Positions 15,952-24,642 are shown, counted from the stretch's first letter. The stretch is 64,000 nt of DNA from CAZUMJ01 sp964621605 (GCA_964621605.1 CAZUMJ010000003.1:1-64000), one strand, 5' to 3'. Translations and numbers: made by a program. The notes: a model not told the origin generated them from the letters alone.

Positions 15952-16803
15952 TCACGACGTTGCGGTCGTGGTGGAGGCGGCGGTGGCGCCCGAGTCGGTC
16001 GAGGCCGCGGAGTCGCTGCCGGTCGCTGCCGCCGTGTCGGTGCCGCTGTCAGCGTGGTCGTGCGAGCCCGAGTCGGTGGCGCCCTCGGCGGCGGCAGTGG
16101 GGACCGGGTACGAGGCCGGATCGAGCTTCCCGGCGTCGGTCTGCAGCGGCGGCACCAGTTCGGCGAGCGCGGTGCCGAGCGCGGTGCCGAGCACGGTGGC
16201 GTGCTGTGCGTCGACCGGAGCGATGGTGCCGATCGTCGCAGCTGCGGCCCCGTTGTTGATCGTGCCGAGCAAGTCAAGGTACGTCGCGACCAGGGCGTTC
16301 TCGAGCTCCTGCAGGATCTCGAGCACGGCGTTGGAGCTTGCGGCCGACGAGACCCGGGTGGTGTAGGCCTTCGAGAGGGCCGGGTTCGCGGCCCCGGGCG
16401 GCGTCACGTTCGCCTCGCCGAGCATCTCGGCGAACAGCGCGGCGTGCGCGGTGTGGTGCCCGGCGAACGTGGTCAGCAACGCGGCAGCTTCGCCCGTCAC
16501 CTGCTTGGTGGCGGCCGCGGCCGTGTAGATGTCGACGACGCTCAGCTCGATGGTCTGGGCGAAGGCGAGGAGGTCGAAGTCAGACGGTGCCTCTGCCGCG
16601 GTGGCCGTGGGGAGCAAGCTGCCGAGAGGGTTCATCACCGCACCGAGCACGGCGGCTGGCGCTGCAGCGACGGCCTTGGAGAGGAGCCCTCGGCGCCCGA
16701 GCATCGGACGGCGCGGTTCGGCCGGTGCTGGGGCCGCGCCGGTTTCACCCTGCTCGTCGCGGTCAGCGACCTGCATGGGGTGCTGACTGTGGTCGATCTG
16801 CAC
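15952..16803 (-). CDS. Tat-exported ferritin-like protein
   Basis: The 283-residue protein has a Tat-like signal (GRRGLLSKA, then a hydrophobic stretch and TATAAEA as cleavage region, about residues 40-80), a ferritin-like domain with EL in FAQTIELSVVDIY, FAGHHTAHAALFAEML, ELENALVATYLDLL and DAQHATVLG, so each of the four helices keeps its acidic/His residues, and a long Asp/Ser/Thr/Ala-rich low-complexity tail. This suggests an exported di-iron or metal-binding protein. The GTG at 16801-16803 has GGGAGG upstream. It is followed after 20 nt by the lipoprotein paralogue, so both probably act together at the cell surface. Confidence 0.8.
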   Translation of the reverse strand: MQIDHSQHPMQVADRDEQGETGAAPAPAEPRRPMLGRRGLLSKAVAAAPAAVLGAVMNPLGSLLPTATAAEAPSDFDLLAFAQTIELSVVDIYTAAAATKQVTGEAAALLTTFAGHHTAHAALFAEMLGEANVTPPGAANPALSKAYTTRVSSAASSNAVLEILQELENALVATYLDLLGTINNGAAAATIGTIAPVDAQHATVLGTALGTALAELVPPLQTDAGKLDPASYPVPTAAAEGATDSGSHDHADSGTDTAAATGSDSAASTDSGATAASTTTATS

Positions 16804-16918
16804 GCACGTACCTCCCGTGAGGCGGTTTCGATGGGTCCGAAGAGAGAGACCCGATGATGGTGTAGGTGACAGCCCAGCGCCGCGCCAAGTCTCGTCGTAG
16901 GTGCGGGGCATGGATCTG

Positions 16919-18367
16919 TCAGAAGTCCAGGTCAGAAAGGTCGGGGAACCAGCGGGCTGCGCGCCTGCACGCGTCGGCCCAGTGGTCCCGGTCGAAGGAG
17001 CCGTCAGGCTCCACGATCGCACGTGGTGACCAGGTGGTCGCCAACTCGTCGAGATCGCGCCATATGCCGATTGCAACGCCTGCGAGCAGCCCCGCGCCGA
17101 GCGTTGTCGCCTCGAGCTCTGGTGAGATCTCGATCGGACGCCCGATCGCCTTGGCGAGCGCTGCGACGAACGTGGGGTTTGCGGTCATGCCTCCGTCGAC
17201 GCGCAGCGAGTCGATGCGCAGGCCGGTTTCGGCTTCGGCTGCGTCGACGAGGTCTGCGCCGCGCTGTGCGACGCCCTCCAGAACCGCCCGGACGATCTCG
17301 GCACGACCCGTTCCGCGGGTGATCCCGACCAGGGTTCCACGTGCGCCGTAATCCCACGACGGGGTTCCCAGGCCGAGCAACGCCGGAACGTAGGTCACGC
17401 CACCGGTGTCGGCGCATCGCGCCGCCACCTCGTGCGACTCGGCCGAGGACGAGATGATGCCCAGGTCGTCGCGGAGCCACTCGATGTTGCTGCCCGCAGC
17501 GAGCATGACCGCCTCGACGCCCCAGATGGCCTCACCCTCGTGCGTCCACGCCACGATGGGGAACGTGCCGTGGGTGCCGCGTGTGGCGAAGGCCGGGCGC
17601 TGTGGGCCGACGCAGAGATCGAGCATCCCGCCGGTGCCGAACGTCGCCTTCGCGAGCCCGGGGCGTGTGCAGCGCTGACCGACCAGCGATGCCTGTTGAT
17701 CGCCGGCGATGCCTGCGATCGGGGGCGCTCCCGGGAGCGCTCGGGCGGAGCCGACCACGCCGATCGAATCGACGAGCCGGGGGAGCGAGTCGTGCGGGAT
17801 GCGCAGCCGTTCGAGGAGGGCTGTGTCCCACACCCGTGCATGGGTGTCGAGCAAGCCGGTGAGGGCGGCGTTCGTGTGGTCGGTGACGTGCAGGTCGCCG
17901 GCCGTGAGCGTCCAGACGAGCCAGCTGTCGACGGTGCCGACGCACAGGTCACGTGTGCGGGCTCTGTCGACGGCATCCCAGATGGCAGCGAACTTGGTTG
18001 CCGACAGGTTGGGCGCGAGCCGAACGCCGTCTGCGGCGAGCACAAGGCAGTCGCCGACCGTGCGGAGGTCCTGCCAGCCAAGGCCGGGTGCGACCGGCTC
18101 ACCCGTTGCGCGGTCCCAGACGATGCTGGATGCCCGCTGGTTGGCGATACCGATCGCCGAGACCGAGCCGACCTCCGCGAGGGTGGCCTGCGCGACATCG
18201 AGTGCGGCGCGCGCCAACTCGGCGGCGTCGAACTCGACGAGCCCGGGCGCGGGTGATGCTGGCAGCACCACGCGGTGGTGCACCGCCGTGACGGTGGCGT
18301 CGTCGCGCACCGCGGCGGCGCGCACGCCGCTGGTGCCGACGTCGACGACGAGGACGGGTGCGGTCAT
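16919..18367 (-). CDS. FGGY-family carbohydrate kinase (glycerol kinase-like)
   Basis: The 482-residue protein shows the FGGY kinase fold: VVDVGTSGVRAAAV (phosphate 1 motif), IGIANQRASSIVWDR, TVDSWLVW and GIAGDQQASLVGQ in the first half, and FGTGGMLDLCVG, LGLGTPSWDYGARGTLVGITRG and RVDGGMTANPTFV in the second. These closely match glycerol kinases. Its ATG overlaps the stop of the flavoenzyme gene (ATGA), and GlpD is the next gene upstream, so phosphorylation of glycerol or a related polyol is the likely reaction. The window has a second, more typical GlpK at 36273-37742. The ring of active-site residues looks complete. Confidence 0.85.
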   Translation of the reverse strand: MTAPVLVVDVGTSGVRAAAVRDDATVTAVHHRVVLPASPAPGLVEFDAAELARAALDVAQATLAEVGSVSAIGIANQRASSIVWDRATGEPVAPGLGWQDLRTVGDCLVLAADGVRLAPNLSATKFAAIWDAVDRARTRDLCVGTVDSWLVWTLTAGDLHVTDHTNAALTGLLDTHARVWDTALLERLRIPHDSLPRLVDSIGVVGSARALPGAPPIAGIAGDQQASLVGQRCTRPGLAKATFGTGGMLDLCVGPQRPAFATRGTHGTFPIVAWTHEGEAIWGVEAVMLAAGSNIEWLRDDLGIISSSAESHEVAARCADTGGVTYVPALLGLGTPSWDYGARGTLVGITRGTGRAEIVRAVLEGVAQRGADLVDAAEAETGLRIDSLRVDGGMTANPTFVAALAKAIGRPIEISPELEATTLGAGLLAGVAIGIWRDLDELATTWSPRAIVEPDGSFDRDHWADACRRAARWFPDLSDLDF

Positions 18368-19875
18368 GGCCAGCCGATCTCTCCGAATGGGCTCGGGAGG
18401 CCCAGCTTGCCGGGGTTGAGGATGCCCTTCGGGTCGAGCGCGGTCTTGAGAGCATGGAGCACCCCGACCCCTGACCCGAGTGCCTCGGCGACGAACCTCG
18501 CTCGGTTCAAGCCAACCCCGTGGTGGTGGCTGAGGGCGCCACCGGCTGCGAGGACGGCCCGCGTGCCCGCCTCCCACGCGGCGCGGTAGTAGCGCTCACG
18601 CTCGTCGGGCTCGACCTTGGCGGCGAACGTGAAGTAGAGGCATGCGCCGTCGCTGTACGCGTGCGATTGGTGGCAGGTCGTGATGAGGGTCCCCTCGACC
18701 CCACCGATCGCCTCGGTCGCAGCTCGGTGGATCGCCGGCAGCGCCGCCCACGGTCCTGCGACCTCCATGGTGTCCACGACGTAGCCCTTGGTGATCATCG
18801 CTTCGAGCGCCGCGACGTCGTTGCGGTGGTCGAGCCAGCGGCCGACGACCGCATCACCGTCGAGCGGGGAGGCGTGCGCGCACTCCTGTGCGGCCACGGC
18901 CATGGACGCGTCGACGATCGCCGGATCGCCCTCGTCGAGCACCAGGACGAGGTTCGCCCCTTCGACGCCGAAGCGGACCGCCTCGGCGGCGTCGTGCAGA
19001 CGGAGCACCGCCGGTGTCGCACCACGGCGGAGGATTCGCCGGCAGGCCTCGAGCCCCGCCCCGAAGTCGTCGAAGGCGTAGGCGGCACGGCGTTCGGCTA
19101 CGGGTTTGGGGTGGAGGCGAAGTCGGGCGCCGGTGATGATGCCCAGGGTTCCTTCCGAACCGACGAACACCTGTGTGAGGTCGGGGCCGACCGCTTGGCG
19201 GGGTTGGCCACCCGTCGTCACGGCCGTTCCGTCGGCGAGCACGACATCGAGACCGACCACGATGTCTTCGATCTTGCCGTAGCGCGTCGAGTACTGGCCC
19301 GCCCCGCGGCACGCCAGCCATCCGCCGACGGTTGCGAGCGTCATCGACTGGGGCCAGTGACCGATCGTCACGTCGTGGCGCTGCTGGAGCTCCTCTTCGA
19401 GCACATCGCCGAACGTGCCGGCCTGCACGTCGAGGATCAGCGACGTGTCGTCGACGCCGACGATGCCCGACATCGCCGTCAGGTCGCACACGACCCCACC
19501 GAAGACCGGGACCGAGGCGCCGCACACGCCGCTGCGACCGCCTGCCACCGTCAGCGGGATCGCGTCGTCGTGACAGATGCGTGCGACCGCTGCCACCTGC
19601 GCCGCGGAGGTCGGGCGCACCACTGCGGCAGCTCGCGCCGCCACCTCGCCCTGCGTCGCCCAGATCATCGCCAGGGGCCACCAGTCCCGGCTCGCCTCAG
19701 CCCGGGCGCCCTCGTCGGTCGTGACCTCCTCGCACACGTCACGCAGGCGCGCGATGACGGCATCGGAGACCGGGACAGGTGTGGCGCTGACGTGCGCGCG
19801 GGCCTGTGCCGCGCCGCCGCTGAGGGCGATCGGAGGAGTTGGCGTGCCTGGAGGTGGGGCGGACGTCGGTGGCAT
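18364..19875 (-). CDS. FAD-linked oxidase, alkyldihydroxyacetonephosphate synthase-like
   Basis: The 503-residue protein has a PCMH-type FAD domain (VRPTSAAQVAAVARICHDDA, VAGGRSGVCGASVP, IGHWPQSMTLATVGGWLACRGAGQYS, FVGSEGTLGIIT) and a C-terminal cap. The segments SHAYSDGACLYFTF and GGALSHHHGVG are typical of alkyl-DHAP synthases, whose His-rich loop is catalytic. Those enzymes exchange the acyl chain of acyl-DHAP for a fatty alcohol to make an ether bond; a D-2-hydroxyacid oxidase role is the alternative. TAGCGT lies 7 nt before the ATG, so the gene has its own leaderless promoter 10 nt after the glpD stop. It is coupled to the FGGY kinase. Confidence 0.8.
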   Translation of the reverse strand: MPPTSAPPPGTPTPPIALSGGAAQARAHVSATPVPVSDAVIARLRDVCEEVTTDEGARAEASRDWWPLAMIWATQGEVAARAAAVVRPTSAAQVAAVARICHDDAIPLTVAGGRSGVCGASVPVFGGVVCDLTAMSGIVGVDDTSLILDVQAGTFGDVLEEELQQRHDVTIGHWPQSMTLATVGGWLACRGAGQYSTRYGKIEDIVVGLDVVLADGTAVTTGGQPRQAVGPDLTQVFVGSEGTLGIITGARLRLHPKPVAERRAAYAFDDFGAGLEACRRILRRGATPAVLRLHDAAEAVRFGVEGANLVLVLDEGDPAIVDASMAVAAQECAHASPLDGDAVVGRWLDHRNDVAALEAMITKGYVVDTMEVAGPWAALPAIHRAATEAIGGVEGTLITTCHQSHAYSDGACLYFTFAAKVEPDERERYYRAAWEAGTRAVLAAGGALSHHHGVGLNRARFVAEALGSGVGVLHALKTALDPKGILNPGKLGLPSPFGEIGWP

Positions 19876-19898
19876 CGCAGGGACGCTACCCGCGGGCC

Positions 19899-21575
19899 TC
19901 AGGCGTTGACGGCCGGGCGATCGGCGGCCACCGCAGCGCGGTAGTCGGCGACCTGCTGCGCTTGTGCGGGGTCGTCCAGGTCGAGGACCTCTGCGATGAG
20001 CGCGGCGACCATGGGTGCGGCGGCGACCGACGCTTCTCGGGCGAGGAGGCGGGCCCGGGTGCGCCGGCTGAGGATGTCGTCGACCGACGTGGCCATCTCG
20101 TAGCGGGCCGCGAAGACCGCCTCGGCCTTGATGTAGGGCAGGCCATCGACGAGCCGCTCGCCGAGCGTCGGGTCTGCTTCGACCATGGCGAGCAGCGTGC
20201 GTGCCTCGCCGCCGTAGCGCTCGGCCAGGTGCAGCACGGCGGCCCGGTCACAGCCGGCCGCTTCGGCGTGAGCCCTCACCTCTTCGTAGCCGTCGGCGCC
20301 ACGGATGGGGAGGCGCGTGGTGCGGCAGCGGCCGGGTCGGGCCCGCAGGTCGTTGCCGAGGTCAGCGATGACCGCGTCGATCGTGTCCTCGGCCATCTCG
20401 CGATAGGTGGTGAGCTTGCCGCCCGTGACCGTCACGACGCCGTCGGTGGCGCGGACGCGGTGGCGACGTGAGAGGTCGGCGGTTCGGCCGCCGTCGCTCT
20501 TGACAAGTGGGCGCAGCCCAGCCCAACTCCCCACGACATCGTCGACGGTCAGGTCGGTGGTGATCGACGCATTTGCTGCATCGAGCAGGTACTGGATGTC
20601 CTCGGGCGTGCACACCAACTCGTCGAGCGGTCCGTCGTAGTCGGTGTCGGTCGTGCCCAGGTAGGTGAACTGCGGGTTGCCCGAGGCATCCGCGGTGTCG
20701 TACCAGGGCACGACGAAGATCGACCGGCGGTCCTTGGCGACGGGGATCACGGCGGCGATGTCGTTGCGGACCTTGTGCCACGGGACGGTGATGTGGATGC
20801 CCTTGGCAGGCCTGATGCTGTCGGGGTGGGTGCCCTCGGCGAGTGCGCGTACGTCGTCGGACCACACGCCGGTGGCGTTCACGATCGTGCGGCAGCGCAC
20901 GACGAGCTCATTGCCGTCGGCCTCGATGCGCGCGCCCTCCAGCCGACCCTGCGCGTCACGGACAAGCCCCGCGAGGCGCGTCCGGTTGGCGACGACAGCA
21001 CCGTGGTCTGTCGCGGCGGTGCGCGCGATGGCCAGCGTGAGGCGGGCGTCGTCAGCGCGGGCGTCGTAGTACAGATAGGCGGACCGAAGGCGTTCGGCGG
21101 GCAGGGTGGGGAAGTGCGTGAGCGCTTCGTCAGCCCGGAGGCGCTTGTGGAGCTTGCCGATGCGGGCGCCGCCCGTGAGGTCGTACGCCCACATCGCTGA
21201 GCCGAGCATGCGGGCGAGCTTGCGGGGGACCGGGCTGTCGCGGCCGGTGAGGACCGGTAGCAGGAACGGCAGGGTGTGCACGAGGTGGGGCGCGTTGGTG
21301 CGCAGGCGCTGGCGCTCGTGGAGGGCCTCGTAGACAAGCCGGAACTCGCCGTTCTGCAGGTACCGGAGGCCACCGTGGACCATCTTCGAGGACTTCGAGG
21401 ACGTGCCGGACGCGAAGTCGTCTCGTTCGATGAGCGCCGTGCGCAGGCCCCGCGATGCGGCGTCGAGCGCGCAGCCCGCGCCGGTGATGCCGCCCCCGAC
21501 CACGAGTACGTCGAACGTGTCGGTGCCGAGACGTGCGAGCGCGGACGGACGATCGAACCAGCCGGGACCCAACAT
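19899..21575 (-). CDS. glpD: Aerobic glycerol-3-phosphate dehydrogenase
   Basis: The 558-residue flavoprotein has an N-terminal FAD-binding site VLVVGGGITGAGCALDAASRG, followed by RDDFASGTSSKSSKMVHGGLRYL, the strongest GlpD signature, then TGVWSDDV, AKGIHITVP and DVVGSWAGLRPL, TVTGGKLTTYREMAE in the core. The C-terminal helical domain (about residues 410-558) is of the GlpD type. It oxidises sn-glycerol-3-phosphate to DHAP at the membrane and passes electrons to quinone. The ATG at 21573-21575 has TAGGAT 7 nt upstream, a leaderless layout. It leads the minus-strand phosphoglycerol cluster. Confidence 0.93.
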   Translation of the reverse strand: MLGPGWFDRPSALARLGTDTFDVLVVGGGITGAGCALDAASRGLRTALIERDDFASGTSSKSSKMVHGGLRYLQNGEFRLVYEALHERQRLRTNAPHLVHTLPFLLPVLTGRDSPVPRKLARMLGSAMWAYDLTGGARIGKLHKRLRADEALTHFPTLPAERLRSAYLYYDARADDARLTLAIARTAATDHGAVVANRTRLAGLVRDAQGRLEGARIEADGNELVVRCRTIVNATGVWSDDVRALAEGTHPDSIRPAKGIHITVPWHKVRNDIAAVIPVAKDRRSIFVVPWYDTADASGNPQFTYLGTTDTDYDGPLDELVCTPEDIQYLLDAANASITTDLTVDDVVGSWAGLRPLVKSDGGRTADLSRRHRVRATDGVVTVTGGKLTTYREMAEDTIDAVIADLGNDLRARPGRCRTTRLPIRGADGYEEVRAHAEAAGCDRAAVLHLAERYGGEARTLLAMVEADPTLGERLVDGLPYIKAEAVFAARYEMATSVDDILSRRTRARLLAREASVAAAPMVAALIAEVLDLDDPAQAQQVADYRAAVAADRPAVNA

Positions 21576-21715
21576 GGCGGTCATCCTACGAGCGCATACC
21601 TGCGACGACCCAGCGGTCAGGGACCGCATCGGTTCTGGGCTCCTTGTCGGCCGCCGGGGTCGGCGGTAGCGTCCGCAGTACCGGGACTTCCCACGCGAGG
21701 AGGCGTGCACACACC

Positions 21716-22135
21716 ATGGCCGACATCAAGGGCAGCAAGACGCAGGAGAACCTCAAGGCGGCGTTCGCAGGCGAGAGCCAGGCGAACCGTCGCTACCTCT
21801 ACTTCGCACAGAAGGCAGACGTCGAGGGCTATCCAGACGTTGCGGCGCTGTTCCGCTCCGTCGCCGAGGGCGAGACGGGTCACGCATTCGGCCACTTCGA
21901 CTTCCTCGCCCCAGCGGGTGACCCGGTCACCGACGAGCCGGTGGGTCCGACCGACGCCAACCTGCGCTCGGCCATCGCAGGCGAGACCTACGAGTACACA
22001 GAGATGTACCCCGGCTTCGCCAAGACCGCCCGTGACGAGGGCTTCGAAGAGGTAGCCGAATGGCTCGAGACCCTCGCACGGGCCGAGAAGAGCCACGCCG
22101 GCCGCTTCGCCAAGGGGCTCGAAGCGCTGTCCTGA
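21716..22135 (+). CDS. Rubrerythrin-like di-iron protein lacking the rubredoxin domain
   Basis: The 139-residue protein contains only the ferritin-like di-iron domain: TQENLKAAFAGESQANRRYLYFA, AEGETGHAFGHFDF, SAIAGETYEYTEMYPGFAK and ARAEKSHAGRF supply the Glu and His ligands of both iron atoms. The C-terminal rubredoxin Cys4 domain of classical rubrerythrin (about 190 residues) is missing. Such proteins reduce peroxide. The DUF3501 gene follows after a strong terminator. GGAGG lies 13 nt before the ATG. Confidence 0.9.
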   Translation: MADIKGSKTQENLKAAFAGESQANRRYLYFAQKADVEGYPDVAALFRSVAEGETGHAFGHFDFLAPAGDPVTDEPVGPTDANLRSAIAGETYEYTEMYPGFAKTARDEGFEEVAEWLETLARAEKSHAGRFAKGLEALS

Positions 22136-22148
22136 CCGTTCCCTTCTC

Positions 22149-22180
22149 GCAGCGGGGGCCGCTTCGGCGGCCCCCGCTGC
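22149..22180 (+). terminator. Terminator hairpin after the rubrerythrin gene
   Basis: The arms gcagcgggggccgc (22149-22162) and 22167-22180 are perfectly complementary over 14 bp around a TTCG tetraloop, 14 nt after the stop codon. It is the strongest simple hairpin I see in the window. There is no T run after it, so it could also act as an mRNA stabiliser with partial read-through into the DUF3501 gene. Confidence 0.8.
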
Positions 22181-22208
22181 GCGTCCATCGCCTACCGGGA
22201 GCCACCCT

Positions 22209-22808
22209 GTGCGCCACCTCGTGCTCGCCGACATCGCCGATCAACGTGCCTACGAGCGCGAGCGGGACGCATTCCGCGCTGAGGTCATCGCCCTCAAGAA
22301 GCGGCGCAGGGTCGGGGTCGGGCCGTTCGTGACCTTCGTGTTCGAGAACCGATCCACGGTGCGGTTCCAGATTCAGGAGATGGCCCGCGCGGAGCGGATC
22401 GCCACCGATGCCGCGATCCAAACCGAGCTCGACATCTACAACCCGCTGATCCCGGAGCCCGGTCACCTTTGCGCAACCCTGTTCGTCGAGCTGACGAGCG
22501 ACGAGGAACTCCGCACGTGGCTTCCCCGCCTGGTGGGGATCGAGACCGCTCCGGAGCTGCGCCTCGGCGACGGCACGGTCGTTCGCTGCGCGGTCGATCC
22601 GGATCACGCTCGGCAGCTCACCCGCGATGAGATCACCGCATCTGTCCACTACGTCACGTTTGCCCTGACGCCTGCGCAGGTCGAGGCGTTCGCCGGGGGC
22701 GACGTCACGCTCGCGGTGGCGCATGAGCAGTACGGATACGGCGCGAAGCTCGCTCCGGAAACCGTTGACGAGCTCCTCACAGACCTGCGAGCCGACCCGC
22801 CGTCCTGA
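22209..22808 (+). CDS. DUF3501 family protein
   Basis: The 199-residue protein matches DUF3501: IADQRAYERERDAFRAEVIALKK, then VGPFVTFVFENRSTVRFQIQEMARAERI and a long C-terminal part with RDEITASVHYVTFAL. Families with this domain commonly sit beside rubrerythrin and a GlpC/HdrD-like Fe-S protein; here the rubrerythrin is present and the Fe-S protein is not in the window. The biochemical role is unknown. The start is GTG at 22209. It is 28 nt downstream of the terminator-like hairpin of the rubrerythrin gene. Confidence 0.8.
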   Translation: MRHLVLADIADQRAYERERDAFRAEVIALKKRRRVGVGPFVTFVFENRSTVRFQIQEMARAERIATDAAIQTELDIYNPLIPEPGHLCATLFVELTSDEELRTWLPRLVGIETAPELRLGDGTVVRCAVDPDHARQLTRDEITASVHYVTFALTPAQVEAFAGGDVTLAVAHEQYGYGAKLAPETVDELLTDLRADPPS

Positions 22809-23034
22809 CGTTTGCGGCTCCTTTCGAGGCAAAAACGCGTCTGGACTTTTCCCCCTCGCCCGGGCATACTCGGCGCTCCGTCGCCGCCGGTTCCGGCCGG
22901 TCGGCGCTGTCGATCCGGGTCCTCCGTATCCGCGGCGGCGCTGGTCCCGGCGACGTTGGGCGCGGGGTGGGGTGTCCCGCTGCGCGCCTGCCGATCCCAT
23001 CCATCGAGACCTATCCACACGAGAGAGCGCCTTC
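22809..23034 (+). other. Long leader region of the whiB gene
   Basis: This 226-nt gap has no supported gene. CTGGAC at 22841-22846 and CATACT at 22865-22870 are spaced by 18 nt and could be the whiB promoter, which would give a 5' leader of about 160 nt. Long leaders are usual for whiB genes and contrast with the leaderless genes elsewhere in the window. No riboswitch fold was recognised. Confidence 0.4.
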
Positions 23035-23271
23035 ATGAACACGACCTGGCGCAACCAGGCGGCCTGCCGAGGCATCGATCCGAACATCTTCTACCCCGAC
23101 CCCGAGGACGACACCGAGGCGGAACCGGCGAAGGCGGTGTGCGAGATGTGTTCGGTGCGCGAGGCGTGTCTCGAGTACGCGTTGGGTGTGCGGGAGAAGG
23201 ACGGCGTGTGGGGTGGGGCTACCGAGCGGGAACGCCGGCGGATCATCCGTCAGCGTCGCCGGACCGCCTAG
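23035..23271 (+). CDS. WhiB-family iron-sulfur transcription factor
   Basis: The 78-residue protein has the four conserved cysteines of Wbl proteins, Cys11 (AACRG), Cys36 and Cys39 (CEMC) and Cys45 (EACLEYA), which hold a [4Fe-4S] cluster, the turn motif GVWGG at residues 57-61, and a basic C-terminal AT-hook-like tail (ERERRRIIRQRRR). The short, compact form resembles WhiB1/WhiB2-type regulators of division and stress genes, which bind the primary sigma factor. It lies 8 nt before trpD on the same strand. This family is confined to Actinobacteria and their phages. Confidence 0.95.
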   Translation: MNTTWRNQAACRGIDPNIFYPDPEDDTEAEPAKAVCEMCSVREACLEYALGVREKDGVWGGATERERRRIIRQRRRTA

Positions 23272-23278
23272 GACCTTG

Positions 23279-24325
23279 GTGGACCTCGACCGCGTCGGTG
23301 GTTGGCGGGCCGTCCTGGGCTCGCTCACGGCGGGTCGCGACCTGACCGCTGACGAGGCCGGCGCGGCGATGGCCGAGATCCTGGCCGGCGACGCCACGCC
23401 GTCTCAGATTGCGGCGTTCATCGTGGCGCTGCGCATGAAGGGCGAAACGGTCGACGAGCTCACCGGGTTGGTGCAGGCGATGCTCTCGGTCGCAGCCCGG
23501 GTGCCGCTGGCGCAACCGGCTGACGTGCTCGACATCGTCGGCACCGGTGGCGACCAGGCACACACGATCAACGTCTCGACCCTCGCGGCGTTGGTGGTGG
23601 CCGGTGCCGGGGTGGCCGTCTGCAAGCACGGCAACCGCGCTGCCTCGTCGTCATGCGGCACCGCCGACGTGCTGGAGGCACTTGGCGTGGCGATCGACCT
23701 TGGGCCCGACGGTGTGGCCACCTGCGTCGAGGAAGCGGGCATGGGGTTCTGCTTCGCACCTCGCTTCCACCCCGCCATGCGCCACGCGGGTCCCACACGC
23801 CGTGAGCTCGGTGTTCCAACGGTGTTCAACTTCCTCGGCCCGATGGCGAACCCAGCGCGCGTCGGCCGCATGGTCATCGGCGTTGCCGACCCGCAGCTGG
23901 CTGACCGCATGCTCCACGTGCTGCACGCCAACGGCGTGCTCGGGGCGTTGGTCGTCCATGGCGGAGACGGGCTCGACGAGCTCACGACGACCGGCCCGTC
24001 GCACGTGCTGGAACTGCGTGACGGGAAGATCTCCAGCTACGACGTCGACCCCGCTGCGCTTGGCCTCGCACCGGCGCTCCCCGCGTCACTCCGCGGCGGC
24101 GACCCCCAGCACAACGCAACGCTTGCCCGCGCGGTGTTGCGTGGCGAGCGCGGCCCGCACCGCGACATCGTGCTGCTGAACGCCTCGGCCGGGCTCGTTG
24201 CCGCGGGTGTCGCAGCGGACCTAGCTGCCGGCATCGAGGTCGCTGCGGCAAGCATCGACGACGGCAAGGCAGACGCCGTGCTCGACAACCTCGTCTCGGT
24301 CTCGCAGGCGGTCGCCGCGGGGTAG
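23279..24325 (+). CDS. trpD: Anthranilate phosphoribosyltransferase
   Basis: The 348-residue protein has the TrpD features: an N-terminal helical cap (LTADEAGAAMAEILAGDATPSQIAAFI), the PRPP-binding loop DIVGTGGDQAHTINVST, the second loop KHGNRAASSSCGTADVLEALG, the anthranilate site FAPRFHPAMRHAGPTRRELG and NFLGPMANPA. It transfers the phosphoribosyl group of PRPP to anthranilate in tryptophan synthesis. The GTG at 23279 follows the whiB stop by 8 nt. No other trp gene is near. It converges with the Lrp-like gene. Confidence 0.93.
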   Translation: MDLDRVGGWRAVLGSLTAGRDLTADEAGAAMAEILAGDATPSQIAAFIVALRMKGETVDELTGLVQAMLSVAARVPLAQPADVLDIVGTGGDQAHTINVSTLAALVVAGAGVAVCKHGNRAASSSCGTADVLEALGVAIDLGPDGVATCVEEAGMGFCFAPRFHPAMRHAGPTRRELGVPTVFNFLGPMANPARVGRMVIGVADPQLADRMLHVLHANGVLGALVVHGGDGLDELTTTGPSHVLELRDGKISSYDVDPAALGLAPALPASLRGGDPQHNATLARAVLRGERGPHRDIVLLNASAGLVAAGVAADLAAGIEVAAASIDDGKADAVLDNLVSVSQAVAAG

Positions 24326-24363
24326 GCGCGTCGCCGTGGCGTCTGCGCGCGCGGCAGGCGGGC

Positions 24364-24642
24364 TCAGTCGAGACCCAGGCTCCACATCGACTCGAGATCG
24401 TGGCGTGAATACGCCTTGAACGCCACCATCGTGGTGGTCTGGCGGATGCCATCCAGGTTCGAGAGGTGGCCGGTGACGACCGACGCCAGGTCGTCGTGGT
24501 GGCGCACTCGCACGATCGCCACGAGGTCGACCTCGCCGGCAACCGAATAGACCTCTGCCACACCGTCGACGTTCATCAACTCGTCGGCAAGCGGGGCGAT
24601 GCGGTCGGGTTCGGCATTGATGAGGACGAACGCGCTGATCAC
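24364..24642 (-). CDS. Stand-alone Lrp/AsnC ligand-binding domain protein
   Basis: The 92-residue protein is only the RAM (AsnC_trans_reg) domain: a first beta strand AFVLINAEP, VDGVAEVYSVAGEVDLVAIVRV in the centre and QTTTMVAFKAYS near the end. The helix-turn-helix of full Lrp regulators is missing. Such proteins form rings and bind amino acids. It overlaps the upstream membrane protein gene by 4 nt (ATGA) and converges with trpD, which hints at an amino-acid-related role without proving one. Confidence 0.85.
   Translation of the reverse strand: MISAFVLINAEPDRIAPLADELMNVDGVAEVYSVAGEVDLVAIVRVRHHDDLASVVTGHLSNLDGIRQTTTMVAFKAYSRHDLESMWSLGLD

Noticed and set aside
22809..23034. Riboswitch before whiB
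   Set aside because: No conserved riboswitch core or strong paired domain was found; a long leader alone is not evidence.
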